The notes below the pieces were generated by a model. It was not told where the DNA came from, made no database searches, and was given only the letters and a program-made list of their open reading frames with translations. A stretch of DNA of 64,000 bases. Origin: Edolisoma coerulescens (Eukaryota > Chordata > Aves > Passeriformes > Campephagidae). Each line of letters opens with the position of its first letter. Positions within the stretch are counted from its first letter, which is position 1. This document shows, one piece after another, positions 38,601-47,595 of this stretch. The DNA is taken from assembly GCA_013397115.1 (NCBI GenBank), contig VWZW01006282.1:1797831-1861830 (forward strand). The letters run 5' to 3'. Both the position numbers and the translations under genes were made by a program.

Positions 38601-40112
38601 AACTATCTTATCTGATAGTTCTGGTTCTTACAGCCAGTTACATGAGACGGTGCAACGTGGGAAATTATTAATTAAAATGGAGAAGTTATATCCCAAAATA
38701 AGATTTGTTAGGTGTGTAATGTTTGCCTGGAGGACCCGGGGTGCAGAAAGCTTACATTATTCATGAAACTCATGTTACTTCATATTGTCCTAAAGAGATT
38801 GTGGCACAAAAGCTGGGAGTGCCCTACTGGCATCTGCTGATTGCACAAAGTTCAGAGACATTATCAAAACTGAGGGCTCGGTGTATTTTACAGGAACAAT
38901 GGCATAACTTGAATAGTAAATGGGCTGAAATTTAATGGCACAAACCACAAGATACAAATTCAATAGAACAAAAGTTACTTAGCAAAAAAGAGGATTTTCT
39001 GCTGCAAGCTGGATGTGAATCAGCTTGAGATGGAGGAGGAAGAGAGATGCCTGGAGAATTAGTAAATCCTTACTGGGAGGTGATGGTGAACATATCAGTT
39101 ATGACCCCAGGATGCACTCGGTGAGGAATATCCAGCTGAGATAGGAAAATGGGAATATATTGTACCACACATTGGCGGTGTCTCATCTGGAATATTTTCT
39201 GCAGTTCTGGCTGCTTTAAAATATCTGGTTGCTTAAAAAAAAAAAAAATACACAGGGGATGGGGCAATGCAGTGGTAAGAACAAAGGTACAGAAGGCCTG
39301 TTTTTAGCAGCAAATTCAAGGCCAAGAAGGAAAACCACCAGTTAGGGAAAACATTTGATGCATGGAGAAAGAGATGCCAATTAGACAGGTAAGGGCTTGT
39401 CTGGAATTGAAATAATTTGTACTAAAACAATGAGACTTTGTAGGAGGAGATGGAGGAACAGAGCTGAGGGTTACACCTTTGTTTCTCACCCATCCACGGT
39501 TCTCTGTGCCCCCATGAGAGGTAGAAGTAAGTTTTGTTTTGGACAGAAAACCTGCAAACTGACAGTTCCTCAAGGACTGTGCCCTTGGTACCAAAGGACT
39601 AGGACTTGAGGTCATGTCTCCCTCAGCCCAATTTTCCCCAGGCTTCTTGGAAAAGTCACTTCAATCTATCGGTGCCTTTGTTTCCCTAAGGGACAATTCT
39701 CCACCTCATACAGCCCCTCTAGAGGTAACTATGGCCCACGAAGTGGTGCAAGGAGGATGGAGGAGCACTTACCACTGGGTGGCTTGGTCTTTTTAACCTT
39801 TTTAAATGCAATTTTAAACATTCCCTTTATTCCTTTGTTCCCCTTTTCAGGGCTGTCCCCGGCAGAGATGCAACTCTCATTGCTTGTGATGGAAGAGGCA
39901 CGTGAAGCTCTGCAGGCTGCCTCTGGTCTTTCACTCATCTTCTCCTGGTCCCTGGACCAGATCTCATCTGCAGAAGGTTCAGGACAGGCAGGGACTTGGT
40001 CAGCTACTGATGCTGAAGTGTTTTCAAATGGCCTGTTTGCTTCAATGCAACCTTCTGATCCACTGCGTATTCCAAAAGGACCACTTTGGAGAAAAGGTAA
40101 CATTTTCAACAT
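29495..40112 (-). CDS. TNFAIP2: TNFAIP2 (B94/M-Sec), complete coding sequence in 11 exons, 691 aa
   Basis: Exons in order of transcription: 40112-39773, 38088-37461, 36171-36057, 34827-34702, 33958-33858, 33768-33670, 33479-33356, 32377-32255, 31369-31214, 30169-30048, 29636-29495. All junctions are GT-AG with consistent phases, giving 2076 nt including the stop. The protein starts MLKMLPFLQ, like mammalian TNFAIP2 (MLKMM). A low-complexity Ser/Glu/Ala-rich segment follows, then a polybasic stretch at residues 90-110 (KGIKGMFKIAFKKVKKTK), then a Sec6-type helical domain from about 115 to the end. In mammals the protein is induced by TNF and retinoic acid, binds membrane phosphoinositides through the basic region, and acts with RalA and the exocyst in protrusions and tunnelling nanotubes. 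Human TNFAIP2 has 654 residues. The main alternative is another EXOC3L paralog; the N-terminus and length argue against that. Confidence 0.88.
30048..30169 (-). CDS. TNFAIP2: TNFAIP2 coding exon 10, residues 605-645
   Basis: 122 nt from acceptor cttctaacag to donor GTAAGA. Reads GSQATWLNSALPKLAEIIRL to ATSYPDIR, the Sec6 YPDIR signature. Same length and phase as exon 135-256 of the EXOC3-like gene. Confidence 0.9.
31214..31369 (-). CDS. TNFAIP2: TNFAIP2 coding exon 9, residues 553-604
   Basis: 156 nt, phase 0 at both ends, acceptor ccttcccaacag and donor GTACGT. Encodes AIIEKIHARLVKEYIVRLLK and on to AFCTSN: an amphipathic Sec6 helix pair rich in Lys and Arg. Confidence 0.9.
32255..32377 (-). 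CDS. TNFAIP2: TNFAIP2 coding exon 8, residues 512-552
   Basis: 123 nt, phase 0 at both ends, acceptor ttttttccag and donor GTAAGT. Encodes PMYKKFTENKWD to LKDPFYH. The K-F-x(3)-W pattern is typical of this part of the Sec6 fold. Confidence 0.9.
33356..33479 (-). CDS. TNFAIP2: TNFAIP2 coding exon 7, residues 470-511
   Basis: 124 nt, acceptor tttccttgcag and donor GTACCA. The first base completes an Arg codon, then EYTEKYMAEKDD to LQQLFAQLK. The NNCWNFREY junction with the preceding exon is a strong Sec6-family signature. Confidence 0.9.
33670..33768 (-). CDS. TNFAIP2: TNFAIP2 coding exon 6, residues 437-469
   Basis: 99 nt, acceptor tctcccctccag and donor GTAAGG. Encodes YRDAFEDFKEKCKKHRYYKP then LIANINNCWNF. 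This is the most clearly Sec6-like exon of the gene. Confidence 0.92.
33858..33958 (-). CDS. TNFAIP2: TNFAIP2 coding exon 5, residues 404-436
   Basis: 101 nt, acceptor catttgttag and donor GTGAGG. Encodes SIYSGQKRAEDISKAVGEEL to KELPAFLR. The intron after it, 33769-33857, is only 89 bp. Confidence 0.9.
34702..34827 (-). CDS. TNFAIP2: TNFAIP2 coding exon 4, residues 362-403
   Basis: 126 nt, phase 0 at both ends, acceptor ttccctaaag and donor GTAATA. Encodes VTVKNSLSRCLDKEIQRWKE to LLGIFVIQ. Confidence 0.88.
36057..36171 (-). CDS. TNFAIP2: TNFAIP2 coding exon 3, residues 323-361
   Basis: 115 nt, acceptor ttttttcattccag and donor GTAAGA. Completes a Lys codon, then EMRKDHALAMELDKVKLGSL to KKYLDSEE. 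Confidence 0.88.
37461..38088 (-). CDS. TNFAIP2: TNFAIP2 coding exon 2 (large), residues 114-322
   Basis: 628 nt, acceptor cttttttcaccag and donor GTAAGT. It begins with TC, completing a Val codon, then KQVMDLLGEQKLCDAIQHLI. It ends LSWVHNFYP. It carries the N-terminal coiled-coil-like half of the Sec6 domain, with heptad-rich segments near residues 125-190. The large single exon after the N-terminal segment is usual for this gene family. Confidence 0.92.
38379..38405. repeat. (TAGT)n microsatellite in TNFAIP2 intron
   Basis: About six and a half uninterrupted TAGT units between coding exons 1 and 2. Likely polymorphic. Confidence 0.9.
38990..39330 (+). mobile_element. Possible old CR1 internal fragment in TNFAIP2 intron
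   Basis: The stretch tctggaatattttctgcagt and its flanks recall the CR1 phrase around TGGAATATTGTGTCCAGTTC. It is interrupted by an A-run at 39236-39248. Diverged, with uncertain limits. Confidence 0.35.
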
Positions 40113-40124
40113 TTTCCTTCTAGC
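39773..40124 (-). CDS. TNFAIP2: TNFAIP2 coding exon 1 with 12 nt of 5' UTR, residues 1-113
   Basis: The acceptor tttctgaaatttacag is followed by GCTAGAAGGAAA and ATG at 40112-40110. The donor is GTAAGT after one base of a Val codon. It encodes MLKMLPFLQSGPFGIRS and on to KIAFKKVKKTKPPS. A second in-frame ATG lies at codon 4. A run of A on the plus strand (about 40138-40154) forms the T-rich tract of the acceptor. The segment at residues 20-88 is rich in Ser, Glu, Ala and Pro and probably disordered; residues 90-110 are strongly basic. Confidence 0.88.
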
Positions 40125-40759
40125 CTGTAAATTTCAGAAAAAAAAAAAAAAAAGGATCAGATTGTTACAGTTAGGAAGAAAAATGCCATGGAGAAAGTGT
40201 GGCAAGGCATATGTGTGGGCAACATGGAGAATGCTACAGGTCTGGTGTGAGCACAGCTCTGCAGGGCAGTTCCTGAGCAACACCATCCCAGGTAATGGAG
40301 AGAATGGAGGCAGCTCTCTGGTCTAACTTAGAGAAAATCAAAGAGCCATTTTAAATTCAGATGTCCTGATTTGAGGCCTTGAGCTTGTCAGGCTCTCCCA
40401 TGGGATGCTGTGGGACTATGGACATGAGCACGGATGGTGCCCATGAATGATGTGGGTGGGACAAGTGTCTTGTGCCTATTCAAAGCAACCACAAAACTCT
40501 CATACTCTTAAATGGCATCGGGATCAATTCCCACCTTCCTCAGGGCCTTTTATTTCTGATCTATGCTCAGGGTAAGTGGGAACAAGGCACGAGGATCAGG
40601 GTAGTTTCACCTTGTTTAAACAGACATGATCCTGCCAGAGTCCTGCTTTACCACCAACACTCCTACACTGCAAATAATTAACAAATTTGTTACTATTACA
40701 ACTTCTTTTCAGAATTCATATTTAGAATTATGTTCCTCTATAAATCAATATATTGTTAA

Positions 40760-40835
40760 ATATTTATTTGCATAACTATAACCATTTGTATAATTATTAT
40801 AATTATGCAATTATTGCAAACAAATAAAGTGACTC
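40760..40835. promoter_or_regulatory. AT-rich motif cluster in TNFAIP2 intron 1 (octamer and C/EBP-like)
   Basis: A perfect octamer ATTTGCAT at 40766-40773 is followed within 50 bases by TTATGCAAT, a C/EBP-type word, and ATTGCAAAC. It lies 0.65 kb upstream of the first coding exon. Candidate intronic enhancer from motifs alone. Confidence 0.3.
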
Positions 40836-41389
40836 ACAGTTTCCAGTCCTTATTCTAATAACGCTTTATTTAAAGTGACTTTCTAGGAGACCAAAGCACA
40901 TCTGTAGGAAGATCTCTCAGTCAAGTTTTGGTTCACTCGTACTGAGTAATGGCAGAAAAATTAGACTTTAGATAAAGGAAGAATTTGGCTTCAGTTATAA
41001 GGCCACAATGTGGTGACTTTCAAATATCCTTGTGAAGTTTACACTGTTGGTATGCGTCATGCTGATACAAAACGTGATACTTATTTCTGGGCAAGCTGAT
41101 TGGAAGATCGTGGCTTTTCATTTTAATTGTGTTTCCTCCTGCTGGCTCCTGGCAGCTTGCAGAGCTTTGAAGCATCAAGGTAGTGGTAGCAGCCGAGTGG
41201 TACAGAGAGCAGTGAGAGCCTGGCTTTGCTGAGAGCTTTCCTTCTCCCTGCTTTGGATGCCAGGCCATGTTCAGGATTAGTAACGCTACTACTTTTTAAA
41301 CACAACGAAGACCAAAACTCATTTGGGAAGGAGTTCTGCTTGCATGAGCAAGCAAAGGGGGCCTGAGCACCAGAGCTCAGCTGATAGGA

Positions 41390-41527
41390 GTTACACAATA
41401 GTCTGAGCTGGAAAGGACCCATAAGGATCACCAATTCCAGCTCTGAAGTGAATGGCCCACACAGGATTGAACCCACAACCAAGGCATTATTAGGACCATA
41501 CTCGAACCACCTGAGCTAATCCCAGGT
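41390..41527 (-). mobile_element. tRNA-Ile-derived SINE with CR1-like tail (TguSINE1 type)
   Basis: Read on the minus strand, the head has an A box (TTAGCTCAGGTGG), an anticodon-arm region with CTAATAATGCC, and a B box (GGTTCAATCC). These are arranged as in tRNA-Ile but mutated. It is followed by a tail with CTGGAATTGGTGATCCTTAT and GGGTCCTTTCCAGC, recalling the CR1 3' end. This head-tail combination is the tRNA-Ile/CR1 SINE known from passerines. It is not a functional tRNA gene: the stems are broken and no mature 3' end is present. Confidence 0.8.
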
Positions 41528-41689
41528 CAGCCAGCAGCTGTGCCACGGCTGAATCTGTGCACCTACGTTTTTCCCCAGCACATGAACTGAGGAGGGGATG
41601 CGGAAGGAAACCCCCTGTAGTTCACTCCAGCTACCCTAGTGAGGATGCCCCACTAGAATCCTGAAAGCAGTGGAAAAGAGCTCCTTTTT

Positions 41690-41769
41690 TTTACATTTCC
41701 ACTACAAAAAAAAAACCAAAAACCCAAAACAAACAACCACAAAACAACCAACCAACCAACCAAACAAAA
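41690..41769. repeat. A/C-rich low-complexity run with (AACC)n
   Basis: A-runs grade into four CAAC units (ccaaccaaccaaccaacc). Simple sequence within intron 1. Confidence 0.85.
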
Positions 41770-44700
41770 TCATAGTAACAGGCATGCTCTGTAAGTCATT
41801 TGGACTTTCTTAATTTTTGTAGGGCTCTTTTCCTAACCTGCATTTCCCAATACAACACTCTGTTTAGATTAATTCTGCCAAATCCCTTCCTTCCTGTTTG
41901 TTCAAACACAGACTCAGACTCAGCTGAGTCCTTTCTCTCTCTCCTATTACTTCAAACAAAGCATTTACTGGGGTTTTTTTTTGGCTTGTTTGTTTTCTAA
42001 CCAAAGAAAGTACCTCTCCCTTTCCAAAAGCTTAAGGTCTTTCATTTTGATGAATGATGATCACAAAGGTGGACTTCAAACAGTTTTGGTTCTTCTTCAA
42101 TGCCAAGATGAATGCAATGTATCTTTGAAAAGCATCAAAGTGACACTACACAGACAAAAGTCCATAAGGGAATGATTAAGCTGGTTAAAAGCTGAGCTTT
42201 TAACGTCTGTCAGAACTTTGTCCTGGTAGTGCTCAAAAAGAGGCAGCCTCAAGCACCTAGGTAAGGCTGTCAATGCAGTTCGATGCAGTAGCTGCCATGC
42301 TCTCACATTTGGCCAGCATGAACTCTTGCCCAGTGATTATCATGTGCCACTGCTGGTTGGCCTGTGTTTGCATCTGCAGCAGGAAATACCAGTAAACCCC
42401 AGCTCCCACTTCTGCCTTGAAATGCAGCCCCAGTCTTAATGTCAAGGGGTACCAAACACTCCACATCCATCTCTTTATTGTGAGATAGCCAAGCTCTTAC
42501 TGTACGAAATGCCTTTAAGAAACTTTCTTATCAAAAAAAATGCCAACACTTTCTGCAAGAAACACTCAGCTAAAAGGAGTTGGTACTGGTTACATCTGGG
42601 GGGCACAGGCAGGAGACGCTGTGCTAGCACTGCACCTCCTGCCTCTGTCAGCATGTGTCCCTGCCCAGTGCAGCAGACAGGACATGCCAGGAGCTTGGCT
42701 CTGACTTGGGTGGCCACAGGCTGCTCCTGTATGCCTGTGCTCTTCTCACAAATCAAAACTTGCTAAAACTCCAGCAGGATCATGATTTTTTTAGCAGGAG
42801 AAATGCTAAATCATTTCCCAGGCACAGAACTCCAAGTCAAGTCTTGAGAAACGTAATGATTTGAGGTCAAGAGTTGACGTTGTTCCCAACTCAGGATTAT
42901 TACTAATTTACTGTTATTATCGTCATCCTCATTATTGTTATGTGGCAACATGGTTTGTGCCAGGGGAGCCTTTAGCTCCAATTATTTTTGACACAGTATA
43001 TTCAGCTTCTGGTTTTCAACCAGACAAGCAGCACAGCCACAGAGCATCCTCTGCCATCCTGTCCAGAGGCCCTGCAGCACTGGGACCGTGGTGCTGCTAC
43101 TGCTGGTGTAGCTGTAGTGGGATACAGCGAGCTCTCTGCTGATCACAGCACCTGCCTCCGAGCTGGAGCTTTTCTGGGGTGGGCAGCAAGGGCAAGGGAA
43201 ACACTTGGAGCAGAGTCAAGGCACAGAAGAACCCAGCCTGGATTCTGGGCACAGGGGCTTCCTATTTGCTCCTTTTCCTCCTCAAAGGAAACAGCTTTCA
43301 TGCAGAATGATCTCATTGGTGAGGGGCAGCTCATGGTGTGCCAGAGAGAGCTCAGGGGAAGAGATTTATTAATTACCCCTATTCTGAAATTTTTTGCTGA
43401 ACTTTTTCTTGACTTCTTTTTCCTGAGCTGCTGCCAGTATTAACAAGCATTTGTTTGGATTTTTGGTCCTCTCCAGCCTGCTGACATCCTAGGTCATGAG
43501 GATTTATATCTCATTTTAGTGGAAATCTCCCACTCTCCCACAGCCTCTCAGATATCCAGAGTTATCTAGCAAAGTTCATTCTCTGTATTTGCATCAGCTA
43601 TGTCTCTCCCCATCTGTTCCCTGTGGAAAAGTGGTTATCCCTGCCCACACAAGAAAATTGCACTGGACCAATCCATCTCTGAAGCAGTAGAGCGGTGCAG
43701 ACAGTCTGAGTTTAGTGTACATCAGACCATGTGGTGACACCTAGATAAACCACTAATTCATCAAAGCAAAGAGTCCACAGAGATACCAGACCCAATCTTT
43801 GCAAGTTGGGAGCCGTCCTAAGAGGTGGGGGTTTTTCCCCCTACAATTTTTGTTACCTGGGTTAAGTACTAAATGGAGACACCATGAAGCTGGGGGCTCC
43901 CACTTGGCTCTGCCTGGGAAATCACAGTTCATGGAAGAGCTGGGCCACCCAGAGCCCCACCCTGGCACTTTACTGTGCTGCTCACATCCATGGTCCTGTC
44001 TGCAGACCCTTGTGAGACACCCACCACCCAATGTGGTCCATCCTGATGGAGGCCAAGCTCTGCTCCTAATGGGGAGCTGAGGGAAAACAAAACTTGTCTC
44101 CAGTAAAGAAGCCAAGGCAGGAGCAGAACCTCCCCAGAGGACTCAATCCATGTGCCTCAGCATCACCAGGCACCCCCTACAGGGCTGGGGGTGATGGGGA
44201 ACCCAAGGGACTCAGGGGAATGGCAGTGGCAGAGCAGGCAGAGGACTCCAGGGCATCTCACCTGGCGTGAGACAGATGCTTTAAACCAGCATTAAACCAT
44301 GTGTAGTTAGAGCTGTGCAGTGCATCAGTCATTTCCAAATGAGAATTTGATTTCCCTAAATTACTGACACACACCTGAAAACCATCCTGTAAACCAGCAT
44401 CTCCTATTGTTAGTGAGAATTTTTCAAACAGAGAAAGACAAAATTATATATATACACTGTTATTGGGAAAAAGCAGAGAGAAGGTTCTGTAATACCCTCC
44501 TTTTCTTCTTCTTCTTGCTTCAAATCTGAGCAGCATAATTTTGAATTGTTGCTGCTGAAAGAAAAACCAGCTGCTGCTGTCTAGAGTTTTGTTTTCATAA
44601 TAGAGTTCCAAAGCCAAATCCTTCTTTAAGGCCTGGAGTTTGCAAAGTTCACTGCTAGAGCTAACAGCGACTGAGTAGATAAACAAATTTCCTGGGAGCT

Positions 44701-45914
44701 TCTCTCGGCAGTTTCAAATTCTTTGGCTTTCCAGGCATCTTTTCATAAAGAGGGTGAATGAAGCAAACCCAAACCTGAGCTCTCTGCTCCCTTGTGATTT
44801 GCCCTATCAGAACTGGAAAGCCTCGAAGTCCCTTGGTGAGGGCAGGCAGCTGATACTTTGGAGAATGAGTTTTTCTTCAGGTTTTCTGCTCTGAACTTGG
44901 GTGTGATGGTGAGGGACCGTGGCTTCTAGATCAGCCATATGCTCCAGTCACAGAAAGTCTCTCCTGACTTTGCAGCAGCCTCAAAAAGAAATCCTACTTT
45001 AAACACACCAAGGATCCTAACCCCGGGGTTGAACTTTTCAGTTCATGCTGAGGAGCTGATGCAGTGGATATGGGGCTGCTGGACGAGGATAGAAGGGAAT
45101 TCCTACAGGCTTTTCAGTGCTCTGGGAAAAAGCAAGTCCCAGGGGCTATGGGACTTCTCTGACTAGGAAAAATCAGTCACAAAAGAGCAAGCATGGCAAT
45201 GCAGAAATGTGCCAGCTTGGCACAGTGACCCTGGCAGGGTGCAAGTCACAGGGGCTGCCTGGGGCCAGCCAGGGTCCAGGCTCTGAAATGGTGTTTTTTC
45301 AGCGCAGCCAAGCTGAGTGAATCATAATCCAATTACTTTCCTGTGGTTTGGGGGAAAACCACTTCCTCTGCATAGAGACAAAGAGGAGAGGGCAGAAGTG
45401 CCACACTGGATCTGGAACCCAGTGCCAGATCTGGGTTCAGGATACTTTGGTGCCCAAGACCTACATCTGGATTTTGGGCAAGGTGTTGGAAGGCGGAGGG
45501 GTAGGAAGGGGGGAACAGTTTACAGTAGTCACTGCTTGAGCCTCTGCCCTGAAATTCTGAGGAAAAGCAGCAGAAATCAGACCTAGCTGTCACAATGGAA
45601 CTGCCAGGCACATATCCTCACAGTGCCCAGCCTGGCATATGCCTGGAGCTGCTGTCCTTCTGCCAGCGGCCCGATTTATTCCCCATTCTGATAATTACAA
45701 GGTGGGGCTGAAACCTGTCCCCGTGTCCGGCAACCCACCCTTCAGCATCTGCCACTCGTTCCCCACTCTCGGACCCAGCAGAGAGCCCCCGAGCTCCCCG
45801 GCAAGTGAGCCGGGAGCGGGGCAGCGGCTCGGGAGAAGCGGGAGACGCCGGCCGGCCGGGGAAGGGGAAAGACCCGAGCTCCGGGAGGGCGGCACGGAGC
45901 ACGGACGGACTTAC

Positions 45915-46003
45915 TCTGCGGCGGGGCTGGATGCGGGACTGCGGCGCTGGCGCTGGCACTGGCACTGTCACCGGCACTGTCACCGGCGCTGTCAGAGGAT
46001 CTG
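45915..46003 (-). other. TNFAIP2: Non-coding first exon of TNFAIP2 (inferred)
   Basis: The donor CGCAGA|GTAAGTCC at 45915 is strong and sits inside a CpG-rich block. A TATA-like CTTATAG on the minus strand (46027-46033) predicts a start near 46000. The exon is GC-rich with near-perfect 12-bp repeats (TGTCACCGGCAC-type on the plus strand, 45966-45989, with degenerate copies down to about 45941). No ATG occurs in it. Joined to the next exon it stays open in frame with the TNFAIP2 ATG. The 5' end is an estimate. Confidence 0.65.
45940..45994. repeat. 12-bp/6-bp GC-rich tandem repeat in TNFAIP2 5' UTR
   Basis: Two 12-bp units differing by one base (TGTCACCGGCAC, TGTCACCGGCGC) follow shorter GGCACT/GGCGCT units. 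Likely length-variable and able to form structure in the 5' UTR. Confidence 0.8.
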
Positions 46004-46130
46004 TGGCCGGGGCGGGGGCAGCCCGGCTATAAGGGGAGGAGGGCGGGGGCGGGACCCGGCTGCTGGGAAACTCCAGTTGCACCTCCCCGCGAGCGAAGGG
46101 AACCGAGAAATCCCCTCCGGCGGGGAAGGT
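46004..46130 (-). promoter_or_regulatory. TNFAIP2: TNFAIP2 core promoter with NF-kB site and GC boxes
   Basis: This CpG-rich block contains GGGAAACTCC at 46065-46074, a full match to the NF-kB consensus GGGRNWYYCC, about 65 bp upstream of the inferred start. A GC box (gggcgggggcggg, 46041-46053) lies between it and the TATA-like element at 46027-46033. A second kB-like word, GGGATTTCT on the minus strand near 46107-46115, is one base off consensus. This matches known induction of TNFAIP2 by TNF. Confidence 0.6.
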
Positions 46131-46354
46131 GGCCGGCAGCGCGGTGCCTGGCCCCGAGGGTCGGTCCCTGCAAGGAGCTGAGCCCCGGCGCCCTGTCCCG
46201 ACAGACCGGTGAATGCGGCACCCTGGGCTCACTGCCCGAGGGCTTGGCTGTGGGGTATGTCCCATTGCAAGGCTTGGAAACCCGCCGTCAGGGACAGAGC
46301 AGGTGCCTCCATAAATGCCATGTTCTGCACCTGGAGTGGTCATCTCTGGATGTG

Positions 46355-47045
46355 CAAACAGCCTGGGGATGAGGAAAGGGACCTGAGGCTCTTGGCTGAC
46401 GGCAAGCTGAACATGACCCAGCAGTGCCCTGGCAGCCAACCCTTTTCTGGGGTGCATCAGGCACAGCATCACCACCCGGGCAAGGGAGGGGATTGTCCCG
46501 CTCTGCTCTGCACTGGGGCGGCCTCACCTCGAGTGCTGGGGGCAGTTTTGGGCATCACAATGCCCAAATAAGAAAGACATAAAGCTGTTAGAGAGTGTCC
46601 AAAGGAGGACAACAAAGATGGTGAAGGGTCAGGAGGGGAAGCCATATGCGGAGCAACTGGGGCCACTTGACTTGTTCAGCCTGGAGGAGACTTAGAGAGA
46701 CCTCATCACAGCCTACAGCCTCCTCACAAAGGGAAGAGATGAGACAGGCACTGGTCTCCTCTCACTGGTCACCACTGACAGGACCCAAGGGAATGGCCTG
46801 AAGCTGTGTCAGGGGTGATTTAGGTCAGATATCAGGAAAAGGTTCTTCACCCAAGGGGTGGCTGGGCACTGGAACAGGCTCCCCAGGGAAGTGGTTAGGG
46901 CATCAAGCCTGCCAGAGTTCAAGAAGCATTTGGACAATGCTCTCAGACACATGGTGTGACTTCTGAGGTTGTCCAGTGCAGAAACAGGTGCTGGACTTCA
47001 TGATCCCTGTAGATCCCTTCCAACTTAGGATATTCCACGATTCTT
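46355..47045 (+). mobile_element. CR1 LINE 3' fragment, about 690 bp
   Basis: A continuous CR1 3' region, including ggggtgcatcaggcacagca, CATAAAGCTGTTAGAGAGTG, GTTCAGCCTGGAGGAGACTT, GGTTCTTCACCCA, CTGGAACAGGCTCCCCAGGG and CCCTTCCAACTTAGGATATT. It ends near 47045 with TTCCACGATTCTTGA. It lies head-on to TNFAIP2 and begins within about 350 bp upstream of its start site. Confidence 0.92.
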
Positions 47046-47364
47046 GAAAGCATTTCTTTCTGAGCAGGGCATTGCCACCAGCAGGCTGTCGGGGGTGAGG
47101 CATGCCTGAAAGCACAGCCACCTGTTTCTGGGTCCTGCATTCTGCCTTTCCCAGAGCGCTCCCAGGAAACATCAATACCATCCAGCACCTTCAGAGGGGG
47201 GACTGACTCCCTGCCTAGGAACTGGGAGAGATAGACTTCCTTCCTTACCCCAAAGCCTCTGAAACTCTGTGTTCCACTTGTGGGTGGGAGATCTTCTTGA
47301 GCCTTTCAGAACTTGAAGGGTGTGACAGCACAGACTCTTTCCTGTGGGAATTTTTCTCTTCTTC

Positions 47365-47595
47365 TCCCTGTGTTCTATAAACAAAGATAAGGTTTGGATG
47401 TTATTGAAACTGTCTCTGGAAAGATGGACAGTTCAGCCTGGCCTATTGGCCTAGGGGGAGGTTTTGAATTGACCCAATCTGGAGGAACTTTCAAAAGTCA
47501 TTATATAAGTTTTAGAATTAAATAATAAAATCAGAATTCCACCTCACCCGATTCAGCCTGGTTCTTGCACGCGGCTAGCGGCTCCACAGCGACAG
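47365..47595 (+). mobile_element. Probable solo LTR or LTR fragment
   Basis: A block of about 230 bp between two CR1s has an LTR-like order: an internal TATATAAG (near 47502-47509), then AATAATAAAATC about 15 bases on, then a CG-containing end (gcacgcggctagcggctcca). It begins near TGTGTTCT and ends near GCGACA, but I find no matching target-site duplication. The CR1 at 47596 abuts its end. Confidence 0.45.

Larger units (their letters stand above)
40125..45914 (-). other. TNFAIP2: First intron of TNFAIP2
   Basis: 5.8 kb from the non-coding exon 1 donor (GTAAGT, 45914-45909) to the acceptor at 40125. It contains a SINE, an A/C-rich low-complexity run and an AT-rich motif cluster near the 3' end, listed separately. 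I see no coding exon in it. Confidence 0.7.

Noticed and set aside
39757..40326. Open frame of 189 codons on the plus strand
   Set aside because: Antisense to TNFAIP2 coding exon 1 and its acceptor. A shadow, including a lysine run from the poly-A tract.
41450..41527. tRNA-Ile gene on the minus strand
   Set aside because: Box elements are present but stems are mismatched and the sequence runs on into a CR1-like tail, so it is a SINE, not a tRNA gene.
45618..46475. Open frame of 285 codons on the minus strand across the CpG-rich promoter
   Set aside because: Not called as a gene of its own. It reads past the exon 1 donor into intron and its length is explained by GC-rich sequence. Only its in-frame overlap with TNFAIP2 exon 1 is kept as a finding.
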